Shown piece by piece: positions 27,894 through 41,010 of a DNA stretch of 41,010 nt. The translations under genes and the position numbers were made by a program. Every line of letters begins with the position of its first letter. Within the stretch, counting starts at the first letter, position 1. Below the pieces are notes generated by a model. The model was not told the origin of the DNA, did not search any database, and saw only the letters and a program-made list of their open reading frames with translations. Source of the DNA: an uncultured Pseudomonadota bacterium (lineage in GTDB: Bacteria; Myxococcota_A; Polyangia; Nannocystales; Nannocystaceae); the NCBI GenBank assembly GCA_913061055.1, contig CAJXVA010000021.1, positions 1 to 41,010 on the forward strand, written 5' to 3'.

Positions 27894-28976
27894 CTACTTG
27901 AGCGTCTTGATGTACTCGATCACGGCCGTGACCTGCTCGTTGTCGAGTTGGCCCTGGTAGCTCGGCATCTGGGGGGCGTACCCCGCGACGACCTGCTTGT
28001 TGGGCTCGTAGATGGAGTCCTTGATGTACTGGTCTTCGGCCTTGACCGTCGTGCCATCAGACAGGCTCTCGGTCCGGCCGTAGAGGCCCTGCCAAGAAGG
28101 ACCCGTGCCGTCGGCGCCGTCCACCGAGTGACACGCAACGCAGCCGCGACGTTTGTAGATGCGCTCGCCGTAGGCGGCCATCGACTCGCCTTCTTCCTGC
28201 GTCAACACCCCTGCTTTGATCAGCTCCCGCTCGAAGTCGTCGGGCTCGAGGACCTTGACCACGCCGGTCATGTTCGAGTGGAAATCGCCGCAGTACTCGG
28301 TGCAGAACAGGTTGAACTCGCCGATGCGCGTGGCTTCGAACCAGATCTGCGTGTAGCGACCCGGAACGACGTCGCGCTTCACGCGGAAGGCCGGCACGAA
28401 GAACGAGTGGATGACGTCGGTGGACGTCATGGTCAGCCGCACGGGCTTGCCTTTGGGCACCATCAACGTGAGCGCCGGCTCCTCCGTGGAGGAGTTCAGC
28501 GAGACGCCGGGGTACTTCGGGTACTCGACCGTCCAGTACCACTTCTGGCCCGTGACTCGAACCTCGAGCGGGTCGGCCGGAGCGACCGACTGGCGCACGA
28601 AGTCGCACTCACCCCAGATGAAGACCACCAGCAGCAGCACCGTCGGAATGGCGCTCCAGAGGAACTCGATGACACCACTGTGGGTGATCGAGCTCGTCTT
28701 CTGGTCCTTGCTGCGTCGGCGGTACTTCCACATGAAGTACCCCATCGCCCCCATGATCAACACGAAGAACAGCGTGTCGAGCGCGGTGATGAAGAAGTAG
28801 AGGTTGTCCGTATCCTCCGCGAAGGTCGACGCGGCCGTGGGCATGGCCCATGGGTGCGCAGTCTCGACCGGTGGGAGGGGAACTTGAGCAGCAGCGCCAG
28901 CCATGGCGCCGCCAGCGTCAGCTGCGGCTTGTGGTGCGTCGGCGTTTTCGGGTGCCGTGAATAGGGAGAGGATCAC
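27894..28976 (-). CDS. coxB: Cytochrome c oxidase subunit II with fused cytochrome c (caa3)
   Basis: Electron entry subunit of the oxidase. Two membrane helices (about 58-82 and 104-123) anchor a periplasmic cupredoxin domain. The CuA ligands are H190, C225, E227, C229, H233 and M236 ([12 protein letters not shown]). A C-terminal class I cytochrome c domain carries CVACH (279-283) with probable axial Met M337 (PQMPSY), which makes this a caa3 enzyme. GTG 28976 overlaps the SCO stop (GTGA). The ~55 residues before the first helix are Ala/Pro-rich and contain no clear signal peptide, which is unusual, so the start could be later. CuA delivery is presumably by the SCO protein just upstream. Confidence 0.96.
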   Translation of the reverse strand: MILSLFTAPENADAPQAAADAGGAMAGAAAQVPLPPVETAHPWAMPTAASTFAEDTDNLYFFITALDTLFFVLIMGAMGYFMWKYRRRSKDQKTSSITHSGVIEFLWSAIPTVLLLVVFIWGECDFVRQSVAPADPLEVRVTGQKWYWTVEYPKYPGVSLNSSTEEPALTLMVPKGKPVRLTMTSTDVIHSFFVPAFRVKRDVVPGRYTQIWFEATRIGEFNLFCTEYCGDFHSNMTGVVKVLEPDDFERELIKAGVLTQEEGESMAAYGERIYKRRGCVACHSVDGADGTGPSWQGLYGRTESLSDGTTVKAEDQYIKDSIYEPNKQVVAGYAPQMPSYQGQLDNEQVTAVIEYIKTLK

Positions 28977-29902
28977 TTCGCTACCTCGCCTTTTCGTTTG
29001 GAGGGGTCCATCGGGTCAGGGGAGCCACTTCGGTCGTGAACGAAGGGCAACTGCATCCAGGAGGATTCTTCTCGGCTGCGGCGACGATCGCGACGCCACA
29101 GCACGAGCAGGAAACTTCCCAATACGAGAACGGTGAGTACGCCGCCGAGTCGGACCATGCCGAACGCGAACGGGCCGTACCGCCCAATCGTGGGATCGTA
29201 GGCGAAGCAGCTCAAGTAGAGCTGCTCCATGGGAGAGCCGATCTTACCCTCGCTCGCCTCGATGAGCGCGAACTTCACATCCCGAGGGATGAAGGTAAGA
29301 CCGTAGAGATACTGCGCGATCTTGCCCTGTGGGGACAAGAACATCGCCACCGCAGGGTGTGCGTACTGGTCTTGCTCGGCGTCGTAGGCGTAGCTGATGC
29401 CCAGCTGCTCCGACAGCGCACGAATCTGGATCGACGAGCCGGTGAGGAACTGCCAATCGACGTCGTCGCCCTTGTCGACCGCAGCGAGAATGGTGTCTCG
29501 TTTCTTGCGGGCGTCGGCGGGGGTCTCGTTGGGATCGATCGAGATGGTGACGATGCGGAAGTTGCCGTCGCCAGCCGTCCAGTCGAGCTCCGCCAGCGCG
29601 TCGGCGAGCCCATTGAGCTGCACGCTACACACCACGCGACAGCGGAAGTAGTTCAGCGTGAGCAGCACCGGACGATCGCCGTCGAGGTAGTCGCCGAGCG
29701 TGACGGACTTGCCGGTGTGGTCGACAAACGAAAGCTCGGTGTCGATGCTCGAGCCCTTGTGCTCCGACACCTCGATGGCGCGCATCTCGGGAGACAGCGG
29801 CTGGGCTGGCTCCGCCTGAGCCCACGCCGGAAGGGTCGCGAACGCAACGGCGAACACGATCCCCGCGAGGCGGGTCAGCAGGCTGTCAAAGAAGCGGGGC
29901 AT
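28973..29902 (-). CDS. SCO-family copper chaperone with C-terminal membrane helix
   Basis: SCO proteins metallate or reduce the CuA site of CoxB in the periplasm. A signal sequence (about 8-30) is followed by a thioredoxin-like domain with the copper motif CRVVC (C88, C92) and the distal ligand H182 (YAHPAVAM). After it come the conserved LYLSCFAYDPTIGRYG segment and a membrane helix (about 247-270), with a charged cytoplasmic tail of ~40 residues. This large form, anchored at the C-terminus, differs from the N-anchored SCO at the far right of the window. Its stop overlaps the coxB start, so the two are probably co-translated. No other Cu chaperone of the CtaG type is seen in the window. Confidence 0.93.
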   Translation of the reverse strand: MPRFFDSLLTRLAGIVFAVAFATLPAWAQAEPAQPLSPEMRAIEVSEHKGSSIDTELSFVDHTGKSVTLGDYLDGDRPVLLTLNYFRCRVVCSVQLNGLADALAELDWTAGDGNFRIVTISIDPNETPADARKKRDTILAAVDKGDDVDWQFLTGSSIQIRALSEQLGISYAYDAEQDQYAHPAVAMFLSPQGKIAQYLYGLTFIPRDVKFALIEASEGKIGSPMEQLYLSCFAYDPTIGRYGPFAFGMVRLGGVLTVLVLGSFLLVLWRRDRRRSREESSWMQLPFVHDRSGSPDPMDPSKRKGEVAK

Positions 29903-29931
29903 GAGCGTGGATTCCGGTAGAGCGGGTCGAC

Positions 29932-31143
29932 TTAGCGAGCGATGTGGACTTCGATGCGACGGTTCTTCTTGCGACCCGCCTCATCGTCGTTGGAAGCGAT
30001 CGGACGCTCCTGGCCGTAGCCCTTGGCGCGCAGCCGCTTCTTCTCGACGCCCTTCTCCTGCAGCGACGCCGACACGGCGTTGGCGCGCTTGAGGCTGAGC
30101 TGCTTGTTGGCGTCGGGCATGCCCTCGTTGTCGCTGTGGCCTTCGACCACAAACCGTCCGGGGCACTCCTTGGCGATCGCGGCCAGTTTGTCGAGCACCT
30201 TCATCGATTTCTCATCGATATCGGCACTTGCGGTCGCGAAGCGAATCGGGCGCTTGAGGGCCTTGGCGAACTTCTTGTCGCATTCGTCGGCAAGCTCGGT
30301 GCTGGCGACTTCGACGGTGCCCATCGGCGGTCCACCCGCAGCTTGGGACAGTTCGTCGAACTTGGCCTTGTTGGCGTCGGGGACGAAGCCGGTCATGGAG
30401 AGCTTGCCGGCGGTAAACTTCGTGCTTCCCGAGCTCATGAGGTCGACGGCTGCCAACGCACGCTTGTACGCGGCGTCGAACCCAGGCTTGCCCACCGCAT
30501 TGGTGACCTTGAGCTTGTTTCGGACCTTGTCGCCGAAGCGGGTCTTCTTCGCAGCAGCCTCGAGCGCCTTGCTATCCGCATCGGAGGGCACCTCGCCAAG
30601 GAGGACCAGGTCCTCACCACTGATGGCGAAGGAGAAGCGATGCTCACGAGGCGCCTTCTTGGCAGCCGCCGCCTTGGCGTCGCCGAGGGCTTTCGCGTCG
30701 GGCTTCTTCGGCGTGACGCCGGGCATGCCGCCCCACTCCTGAACCTTCTTTCCAGTGCCCGTTCCAGCCCAGTCCTTCGCGGCAGGCTTGCCGGCGAGCA
30801 GCGCGGGGTTGTCGATGACCTGCTGGCTGGCCTTGTCGACCGGCATGAAGTAGCGGGTCGTGACCTTGTCGGGTTTGCCTTCGCCGACGGGCTTGACGAT
30901 CTCGTACTCGCCGTAGCCCCCTGCGACCGAGCTCATCTCGGCGTTGTAGGCCTGCTCGGAAGCGTTGCCGCCTGCCGCGCGCTCGCCTTCGATCTGACGC
31001 ACCTGCTGGTTGAACAGCTGAATGACGCCGAAGCACAGCCCGAGGGTCAAGGTGCCCAGGATTGCCAAGATGTTGAACAGACGCCCTGCGGGCATCTTGT
31101 CAATCTCATGGCCTCCGTCGTTGTGTCCGTGTTCTTCGCTCAT
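29932..31143 (-). CDS. Membrane-anchored BON/OmpA-domain protein inside the respiratory operon
   Basis: A 403-residue protein starting at ATG 31143. A His-rich short N-terminus precedes one membrane helix (about 22-43), and the rest is periplasmic. Residues about 75-115 (YEIVKPV, TRYFMPVDKASQQVI) match nothing I know and could be a subunit-like contact region. Residues about 165-280 have two BON-like units (FSFAISGEDLVLLGEVPSD and FTAGKLSMTGFVPD). Residues about 290-403 are an OmpA C-terminal peptidoglycan-binding domain (VEGHSDNEGMPDANKQLS, LSLKRANAVSASL, KKNRRIEV). A similar BON-OmpA order occurs in mycobacterial ArfA. It sits 25 bases after actF and 29 before the SCO gene. A role in tethering the ACIII-caa3 assembly to the cell wall is inferred from position only. 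Confidence 0.85.
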   Translation of the reverse strand: MSEEHGHNDGGHEIDKMPAGRLFNILAILGTLTLGLCFGVIQLFNQQVRQIEGERAAGGNASEQAYNAEMSSVAGGYGEYEIVKPVGEGKPDKVTTRYFMPVDKASQQVIDNPALLAGKPAAKDWAGTGTGKKVQEWGGMPGVTPKKPDAKALGDAKAAAAKKAPREHRFSFAISGEDLVLLGEVPSDADSKALEAAAKKTRFGDKVRNKLKVTNAVGKPGFDAAYKRALAAVDLMSSGSTKFTAGKLSMTGFVPDANKAKFDELSQAAGGPPMGTVEVASTELADECDKKFAKALKRPIRFATASADIDEKSMKVLDKLAAIAKECPGRFVVEGHSDNEGMPDANKQLSLKRANAVSASLQEKGVEKKRLRAKGYGQERPIASNDDEAGRKKNRRIEVHIAR

Positions 31144-31168
31144 GTCGGAACTCGCTCAGGAAGTCGCC

Positions 31169-32416
31169 TTAGAAGTTCTCAAAGTGAACCGACTCGGCGA
31201 GCCGGGGATCGTTGACGGGTACGAGCGCCTTGCGCGAGAGACCCCACGTCATCACGGCCAGCCACAGGCCACCGATACCGACGAAGCAGAGGATGTCCAC
31301 CAGACCGAACTCGATTGCGGGGTGGTGGTTGCCAGCGTTGTGCGGGCCGACCGGGTCGATCAGCCAGAACATGTCGATGAACTCGGCGACAAGGATCCAC
31401 ACCGCCCAGAACGCGAGCGTCTTGGGGTTGCGCTTGATGTGCCGTGAGATGAGCCCGAGGAACGGGAACACGAAGCGAGCGAACACCAGCACGATGGAGA
31501 GCGCGAGGTAGTCCCCAGCTCCGCGGTAGCTGAACCACTCGGTCTCCTCTGGAATCGTCGCGTACCAGATCAGCATGTACTGGGAGAACGCCATGTAGGC
31601 CCAGAACACGGTGAATCCGAACATCATCTTGCCCAGGTCATGGAAGTGCTCCTTGGTGACCACGCCGCGGAGGTAGCCGCTGCGGTGAAGCAGGATGACG
31701 ATGAGTGCGATGAAGGCGTGGGTCGAGACCACGGCGCCGGAGAAGTAGTACGCGCCGAAGATCGTCGAGAACCAGTGCGGGTCGAGCGACATCAGCCAGT
31801 CGAACGCCGAGAACGTGAGCGACAGAGCGAAGACCGCGATCCCCAGCGGGGCGGCCCAACGCATCTTGTGACTGTTGTCGAGGATCGACTTGCCGGTGGC
31901 CGAGTCCTGGGACGTGGACTTGTGCCAGTAGAAGATGCCGAACAGCGACCACACCACGATGTAGACGACAGCGCGGATCCGGAAGCTGGTCTCGTTGAGG
32001 TACGGCTCCTTCCACGTCAGCATCGGATCCGAAGCCACGGCCTCGGCGTGCGTCCAGTGGAACAGGTCGTGTGCGCCCAGGAAGACGACGGGGAGGATCA
32101 GCAGCCCCATCATCGGCAGGGTGAGCGCCATGTTCTCCGCGATGCGGCGAACGACGATCGACCAGCCTGCCCGTGCCGCGTGCTGAACGAGCACGAAGAA
32201 CAGACCCCCGAGGCTCAGCGCGAGCCAGAACATCGTGGAGGTGAGGTACGAGAAGTAGAATCCTTCGTCGTGCTCTCCCTTGAGGCCGAAGGCACCCGCG
32301 AGGGCGATGATCCCGATCGCACCTGCGATCATCGGAATCTTCTTCCACATCGAGCTGTCGGCGATGTTCACCTGTTCGGGGCGGACAACTGGTTCGTCAT
32401 GACCGTGAGCGCTCAT
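31169..32416 (-). CDS. actF: Alternative complex III subunit ActF (membrane, NrfD/PsrC-like)
   Basis: One of the two large membrane subunits of ACIII, which oxidises menaquinol or ubiquinol. The 415 residues from ATG 32416 carry about ten helices and the family features GAHDLFHWTH, FSAFDWLMSLDPHWFSTIFGA and PEETEWFSYR. ATG 32416 overlaps the actE stop (ATGA) and has GGAG seven bases upstream. The open frame to 32740 before it is the shadow of actE. ActF resembles ActC but does not contact the iron-sulfur subunit in known structures. It ends 25 bases before the OmpA-domain gene. Confidence 0.93.
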   Translation of the reverse strand: MSAHGHDEPVVRPEQVNIADSSMWKKIPMIAGAIGIIALAGAFGLKGEHDEGFYFSYLTSTMFWLALSLGGLFFVLVQHAARAGWSIVVRRIAENMALTLPMMGLLILPVVFLGAHDLFHWTHAEAVASDPMLTWKEPYLNETSFRIRAVVYIVVWSLFGIFYWHKSTSQDSATGKSILDNSHKMRWAAPLGIAVFALSLTFSAFDWLMSLDPHWFSTIFGAYYFSGAVVSTHAFIALIVILLHRSGYLRGVVTKEHFHDLGKMMFGFTVFWAYMAFSQYMLIWYATIPEETEWFSYRGAGDYLALSIVLVFARFVFPFLGLISRHIKRNPKTLAFWAVWILVAEFIDMFWLIDPVGPHNAGNHHPAIEFGLVDILCFVGIGGLWLAVMTWGLSRKALVPVNDPRLAESVHFENF

Positions 32417-33078
32417 TTTGCGGCTCCGTTCTTGGCTGGTGCAGGCTTGGTGGGTGCGTTGCCGGCTTGGGCCAGCTGCTTCTGGACGTCGGCCTTCTTG
32501 GCGCCGTGCGACACCTGAAGCACGCGAATCCAAGCGGCGATGGCCCAGCGGTCCTTGGGGTCGGTGATCTGGGCGGAATAGCCCTTCATCACGCCGTAGC
32601 CCTCGGAGCCCACTTTGAAGAGATAGCCGAGCGGGACCGGTTGGTACTGCTCGTCGTGGAAGTTGGCAGGAGCCTGCGCGAAGCCGTCGGCGACCCGCCG
32701 GTTGGCCAAGCCATCCCCACGTCCTTGCTCGCCGTGGCAAGGAGCGCAGTAGATGTTGTAGCGGTCCTCGCCGCGGGCGAGCAGCTCAGCGTCGAGCGTC
32801 ATGCCCTCGGGGAGGGTCGCGGCGAGCTTGCCGTTGTCGTCCATCCCGCGCCAAAGGTGGTCGTCGTCCTTGAGGAACCCAACCGCGACGGTGCCTGTGG
32901 GCGGGGTCCGCATCACGCGACCATCCTCGAAGAACTGGTTGCGCTCTTGCGCTTCGCCACGCTCTTGCAGGTCCATGTTCTGTTGGAGGTGGACGGGAGG
33001 CGACTCGGAGTAGTTGCCCCAGCAGCCCGCAAGGGCCACCAGCGCAAACGCTGCGAAAGATCGATGCATGAAAGACAT
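32413..33078 (-). CDS. actE: Alternative complex III monohaem cytochrome c lipoprotein ActE
   Basis: Periplasmic monohaem cytochrome of ACIII that takes electrons towards the oxidase. A lipoprotein signal ends at LAGC (C19). The haem site is CAPCH (111-115) and the likely axial Met is M164 (YGVMKGY). The N-terminal stretch NMDLQERGEAQERNQFF and then TPPTGTVAVG is characteristic of ActE. The last ~30 residues are Ala/Lys/Pro-rich. ATG 33078 is two bases after the actD stop; the ATG three codons on is an alternative. 221 residues. Confidence 0.94.
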   Translation of the reverse strand: MSFMHRSFAAFALVALAGCWGNYSESPPVHLQQNMDLQERGEAQERNQFFEDGRVMRTPPTGTVAVGFLKDDDHLWRGMDDNGKLAATLPEGMTLDAELLARGEDRYNIYCAPCHGEQGRGDGLANRRVADGFAQAPANFHDEQYQPVPLGYLFKVGSEGYGVMKGYSAQITDPKDRWAIAAWIRVLQVSHGAKKADVQKQLAQAGNAPTKPAPAKNGAAK

Positions 33079-33080
33079 CT

Positions 33081-33612
33081 CTAGTCCTCGACCTCTTCAA
33101 CGCTCAACGCGCCCGTTTCCTCGAGAAACTTGGTCGTGTCTTCGGTGTGGTACCGGGGGTCGCGCGCTTCGATCGCGATGAAGAACCGGTCGTCGGTCAC
33201 CCGGGCGAAGTTCTTCGAGTTGAAGAGCGAGTGGTACAGCTGCGGGAGCTTGTTGAGACCAAGCATTCCGAACACAGCACCAAACGCGCCGAACAGGATT
33301 CCGGGCTCGAACGTAATCGGCACAAACGCCGGATAACTGTTGAGCGGTTTCGCGGCGATGATGAGGGGGTAGTCCACCGCTGCCATCCAGTACTGCATCA
33401 GGAAGCCGAGTGCAGCGCCGGTGAAGCCCATCACGCAGACGATCCACGGCACGAGCGAGGCCCGAAGCCCCATCGCTTTCTCGAGTCCGTGAACCGGGAA
33501 CGGCGTGTACGCGTCCCAAGCGGCGTAGCCAGCGTCTCGGACCTGCTCACACGCGTGATAGAGGTCCCCAGGGGTTTCGTACTCGGCCAAGAGACCGAAG
33601 CTTTTGGGGCGC

Positions 33613-33620
<8 letters not shown>
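33081..33620 (-). CDS. actD: Alternative complex III subunit ActD (DUF3341-type)
   Basis: A small membrane subunit of ACIII with two helices (about 54-78 and 104-124) and a cytoplasmic ferredoxin-like N-terminal domain, which opens [19 protein letters not shown]. Family-typical [19 protein letters not shown] is present, as is [16 protein letters not shown] near the end. It is 179 residues, the normal length. ATG 33620 overlaps the actC 3' end by eight bases, so it is probably translationally coupled. It carries no redox site; it stabilises the membrane part. Confidence 0.94.
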
Positions 33621-38801
<5,181 letters not shown>

Positions 38802-38820
38802 CGGTAAAACCCCTCGGGGA

Positions 38821-39489
38821 CTATCGGTGACATCCCGAGCAGTGGACCGGAGGGTTGACCTTGCGCTTGCGCTCGGGGTCGCGGTCCGGATCGTAGTTTT
38901 CGGCGTCCGTATCCCAGTTCATGTTCGTGACCTGGTCGAGCGGACGGAGGTTGGGCTTGGGATTGCGGTGGCAATCGAGGCACCAACCCATGGAGAGCGG
39001 CTGGTCCTGCGAGACGACGACCATCTGGTCGACACGTCCGTGACAGCTCGCGCATCCGACCCCTGCCGCGACGTGCGGCGAGTGGTTGAAGTACGCGTAG
39101 TCCGGAAGCATGTGCACACGGACCCACTCGACAGCCTCACCGGTTTCCCAGCTCTTCTTGAGGTTGGCGATTCGACCCTCGTAGGGGCCACCGGGGTTGG
39201 TGGTGCGCACGAGGCCGTCGTGGCAGTTCATGCAGGTTTGCGTGGGAGGGATCGCTGCAACGGCCGCGTACTCCACAGTGTTGTGGCAGTAGCGGCAGTC
39301 CATCCCCATTTCACCCGCGTGCAGCTTGTGGCTGTACGGCACCGGCTGGGCCGGCTGGTAGCCGACGTCGGTGTATTGCGGGGAGAACCAGTACCAAACC
39401 GTGAAGATGGCGCCGGCTCCGAGAATGGGAGCGATCAGTCCGAGTACGACTGGGAGAGTGTTCGTCCAGCGAGGGAAGATGGCAGGCAT
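38821..39489 (-). CDS. actA: Alternative complex III pentahaem cytochrome c ActA
   Basis: First gene of the ACIII operon. One N-terminal membrane helix (about 13-33) is followed by a periplasmic domain with five CxxCH sites: 65-69 (CRYCH), 86-90 (CMNCH), 146-150 (CASCH), 170-174 (CLDCH) and 217-221 (CSGCH). Five haems and 222 residues match ActA. The last haem site is two residues from the C-terminus. Other motifs such as VPYSHKLHAGEMGMDC and FNHSPHV supply axial histidines. It is preceded by a 395-base region without a gene and by a perfect 8-bp dyad 39 bases before the ATG. Confidence 0.96.
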   Translation of the reverse strand: MPAIFPRWTNTLPVVLGLIAPILGAGAIFTVWYWFSPQYTDVGYQPAQPVPYSHKLHAGEMGMDCRYCHNTVEYAAVAAIPPTQTCMNCHDGLVRTTNPGGPYEGRIANLKKSWETGEAVEWVRVHMLPDYAYFNHSPHVAAGVGCASCHGRVDQMVVVSQDQPLSMGWCLDCHRNPKPNLRPLDQVTNMNWDTDAENYDPDRDPERKRKVNPPVHCSGCHR

Positions 39490-39527
39490 CTAGTTCACCG
39501 TCCTGGGGGACAGCACGGGTTTCGAGA

Positions 39528-39545
39528 CTTCGCGAACTCGCGAAG
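39528..39545. promoter_or_regulatory. Perfect dyad upstream of actA, possible operator
   Basis: CTTCGCGA-AC-TCGCGAAG: two perfect 8-bp arms around two bases, 39-56 bases before the actA start. The size and symmetry fit a dimeric repressor or activator site, or a leader hairpin if transcription starts further upstream. The binding protein is unknown. Confidence 0.5.
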
Positions 39546-39706
39546 AAACACGTCCGTCGTCCCCGACGTTTGAGGGGGTGGGTGTGCAGGGAGTCGCGGA
39601 GAGCGCACGCCTCCCCCTACGGGAATCCGTACGGGAAAGAGAGCAACCACGAGTGGTGCGTATCGCGGCGGAAAAAAGTGCGTACATCCCGCTGAATCCG
39701 GCGCGG

Positions 39707-39735
39707 ACCCTATCAATTGCGACAGGTTGCCGCAA
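39707..39735 (-). promoter_or_regulatory. Possible sigma70-type promoter for the ACIII operon
   Basis: On the minus strand, TTGCGG and TAGGGT are 17 bases apart, matching the most conserved positions of -35 and -10. A small palindrome GTTGC-C-GCAAC overlaps the -35. It would give a leader of about 210 bases containing the dyad at 39528. Matches are modest, so this is tentative. Confidence 0.22.
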
Positions 39736-39884
39736 CAACGGAATGCGCTTCGAACCGCAGAGGAACCGTGTTTCCACGGCTCCCGAGGCCCGATGCGTGG
39801 AGCGTTCGAGAGACTGATCACCGCGGCGGGTCGCGGAGCGATCACGATCGCTGACCAAGAGATCCGACTGAGCCCTCGTCATCG

Positions 39885-40325
39885 TCATGATGCCTCCGGC
39901 TTCGCCTCGGCCCAGCGGGGCGAGAACGTCTTGAGATACTGGATGATTGCGTGCCGGTCGTCGTCGGTCAGACCGCTGAATGCGGGCATCCCGTTTGCGA
40001 GCTGGCCGTTTCGGATGGTGATGTCGAGATCTCCATCCGTGGGCAACGATCCGTCGGAGGTCGACTTGTACTTGAAGTCGGCTTGTCGAAAGTCACGTGG
40101 ACGTTCGGCGAGGCCGGTGGATGCTGGCCCCTGCCCCGACCCGTCACTTCCATGACAGCTCGCGCAGCGCATCTCGAAGCTGCGATGCCCAGCATTGAGC
40201 ACTTCGGCGCTGACGTCCTGACCGCCGAGCACCATGGGCTCGGAAAACTTGGGGGGATCCTCTCCACACGCCGCACCAGATGGGGCAAGGGCCGAGACGA
40301 GGACGAGCGTTGCGCAGCGCATCAC
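39885..40325 (-). CDS. Small monohaem cytochrome c
   Basis: A 146-residue periplasmic class I cytochrome c. An N-terminal signal (about 1-19, possibly a lipoprotein ending GAAC at C20, though the lipobox is poor) is followed by CASCH (54-58) and an axial Met in ANGMPAFSG (M113). The start is either GTG 40325, overlapping the SCO stop (GTGA), or ATG 40322 (TGATG); both imply coupling with the SCO gene. It could ferry electrons between ACIII and the oxidase or serve copper-site assembly, but that is inferred from location. It is separated from actA by the 395-base gap. Confidence 0.9.
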   Translation of the reverse strand: MMRCATLVLVSALAPSGAACGEDPPKFSEPMVLGGQDVSAEVLNAGHRSFEMRCASCHGSDGSGQGPASTGLAERPRDFRQADFKYKSTSDGSLPTDGDLDITIRNGQLANGMPAFSGLTDDDRHAIIQYLKTFSPRWAEAKPEAS

Positions 40326-41005
40326 TTTCGCTTGCTCCTCTCCATCATCATGACCCGGTCGGCCCGTTCGAAGAGCTCGTCCAAGCCACCGTCGGCGTGG
40401 GGGGTGGGGTCCAGCCCGTAGAAGCCGCGCACGTTCCCGTCACCATCGACGAGGGCAAGCTTGACGGAGTGGGCGATGTCGAAGAGGCCGTCGGTCTCGG
40501 TTCGGTCGCCCACGCCGAGCTTGAAGCCACCCTCGAGCAGCGCGGTGACGGCCGCGAGGTCGCCGGTGACGAAGCGCCAGGCCTCATCATCCTCCGTGGC
40601 GAACTCATCGTGATAGGCGCCGAGAACCTCGGGAGTGTCGTACTCGGGGTCGACCGAGAACGAAACGATCTTCACGTCGATGCTGTTGCGCTCGAACCTC
40701 TCGTAGAGGTCCTGCATCGCGCGCGTGACCGCGGGACAACTGCTTGGGCAACGGGTGAACACGAAGCCGGCGACCCAAACCTCGCCTCGCAGCGTCTCGG
40801 CGTTGAACGGACGACCTTCGTGGTCCACCAGCGCGTAGTCGCTCGGGAGGGTGAACATCACCTCCGGCGGGTCCGGGACGTGGCGCATGTACGGCCGCAG
40901 CAACGTGATCGTGATGATCGCGAGGCCTCCCATGATCACCCAAATGTGGCGACGCAGGAACTCCAGCCACGCGGGGGGCTCGAAGTCTGGAGGAGGGGCG
41001 GCCAT
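40322..41005 (-). CDS. SCO-family copper chaperone, N-anchored
   Basis: A 227-residue protein with one N-terminal membrane helix (about 20-37) and a periplasmic thioredoxin-like domain. The copper motif is CPSSC (C86, C90, in TRCPSSCP) and the distal ligand is H179 (DIAHSVKLAL); VSFSVDPEYDTPE is typical of the family. It is expected to deliver copper to, or reduce, the CuA site of CoxB. ATG 41005 lies five bases from the window edge, so upstream signals are out of view. It is the second SCO gene in this region and is coupled to the small cytochrome c gene. Confidence 0.93.
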   Translation of the reverse strand: MAAPPPDFEPPAWLEFLRRHIWVIMGGLAIITITLLRPYMRHVPDPPEVMFTLPSDYALVDHEGRPFNAETLRGEVWVAGFVFTRCPSSCPAVTRAMQDLYERFERNSIDVKIVSFSVDPEYDTPEVLGAYHDEFATEDDEAWRFVTGDLAAVTALLEGGFKLGVGDRTETDGLFDIAHSVKLALVDGDGNVRGFYGLDPTPHADGGLDELFERADRVMMMERSKRK

Positions 41006-41010
41006 GGGAA

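Larger units (their letters stand above)
39490..39884 (-). other. 395-bp regulatory gap before actA
   Basis: No gene is supported. The open frame that fills it (39490-39888) is Ser/Arg/Thr-rich with no family likeness, and looks like chance coding in GC-rich DNA. The gap contains the dyad and the tentative promoter listed separately, a GAAA-loop hairpin AGCCGTG/CACGGTT (39764-39781), and a direct repeat tacgggaa at 39618 and 39630. The hairpin may help end transcription of the cytochrome gene upstream but has no T-tract. Confidence 0.5.

Noticed and set aside
32417..32740. N-terminal extension of actF to 523 residues
   Set aside because: It overlaps actE completely and is Arg-rich shadow sequence. 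The ATG at 32416 has a good ribosome binding site.
39764..39781. Intrinsic terminator after the small cytochrome c gene
   Set aside because: A GAAA-loop hairpin is present but has no following T-tract, and it lies about 100 bases past the stop codon, so it is not listed as a terminator.
39490..39888. A 132-codon minus-strand frame filling the gap before actA
   Set aside because: Ser/Arg/Thr-rich, with no domain, signal or helix and no ribosome binding site. It overlaps the end of the cytochrome gene; more likely a regulatory gap.

Overview
This 41-kb, GC-rich window looks like chromosomal DNA from a member of the Myxococcota (Nannocystis/Plesiocystis-like) or a close relative. That assignment is inferred from gene content: Oar-like TonB-dependent receptors, TPR proteins with long low-complexity linkers, and an alternative complex III (ACIII) operon joined to a caa3 oxidase. 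I see no rRNA or tRNA genes, CRISPR arrays, insertion sequences or prophage. Nearly everything from 4.7 kb to the right edge reads on the minus strand. Only the two TPR genes at the left edge are on plus.

Left region (1-13.3 kb): a large TPR protein cut by the window edge, then a membrane-anchored TPR protein with a TonB-like Pro/Lys linker. Converging on these are two closely similar Oar-type TonB-dependent receptors in tandem, separated by a good intrinsic terminator, and a small TPR/membrane protein.

Middle region (12.3-24.5 kb): a long co-directional run of tightly packed or overlapping genes. In transcription order these are moaA, ccmE, ccmF, a CcmI-like zinc-ribbon membrane protein, a secreted Ig-like/carboxypeptidase-regulatory-like membrane protein, ccmA, ccmB, ccmC, ccmD, a 58-residue single-TM protein, an acyl-CoA dehydrogenase, murI and the TPR/membrane protein. 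This is a System I cytochrome c maturation module with a CxxxY-type CcmE (Cys instead of the haem-binding His). No ccmG or ccmH is present in the window.

Right region (24.7-41 kb): the respiratory operon, in transcription order SCO, monohaem cytochrome c, a 395-bp regulatory gap, actA-actB-actC-actD-actE-actF, an OmpA/BON protein, SCO, coxB, coxA, coxC, coxD, then a terminator. Quinol electrons would pass through ACIII (ActA-F) to the caa3 oxidase (A2 type, with a YSHPxVY motif and a haem c on CoxB). The two SCO proteins would deliver copper to CuA, and the Ccm module next door would attach the c-type haems of ActA, ActE, CoxB and the small cytochrome.

The most unusual content is a set of extensions on otherwise standard respiratory parts: a six-cysteine C-terminal domain on CoxD, a 134-residue acidic tail on ActC, and a membrane-anchored peptidoglycan-binding (OmpA) protein encoded inside the operon. 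The two unexplained membrane proteins that sit between ccmF and ccmA, where CcmG/H would be needed, are equally notable.
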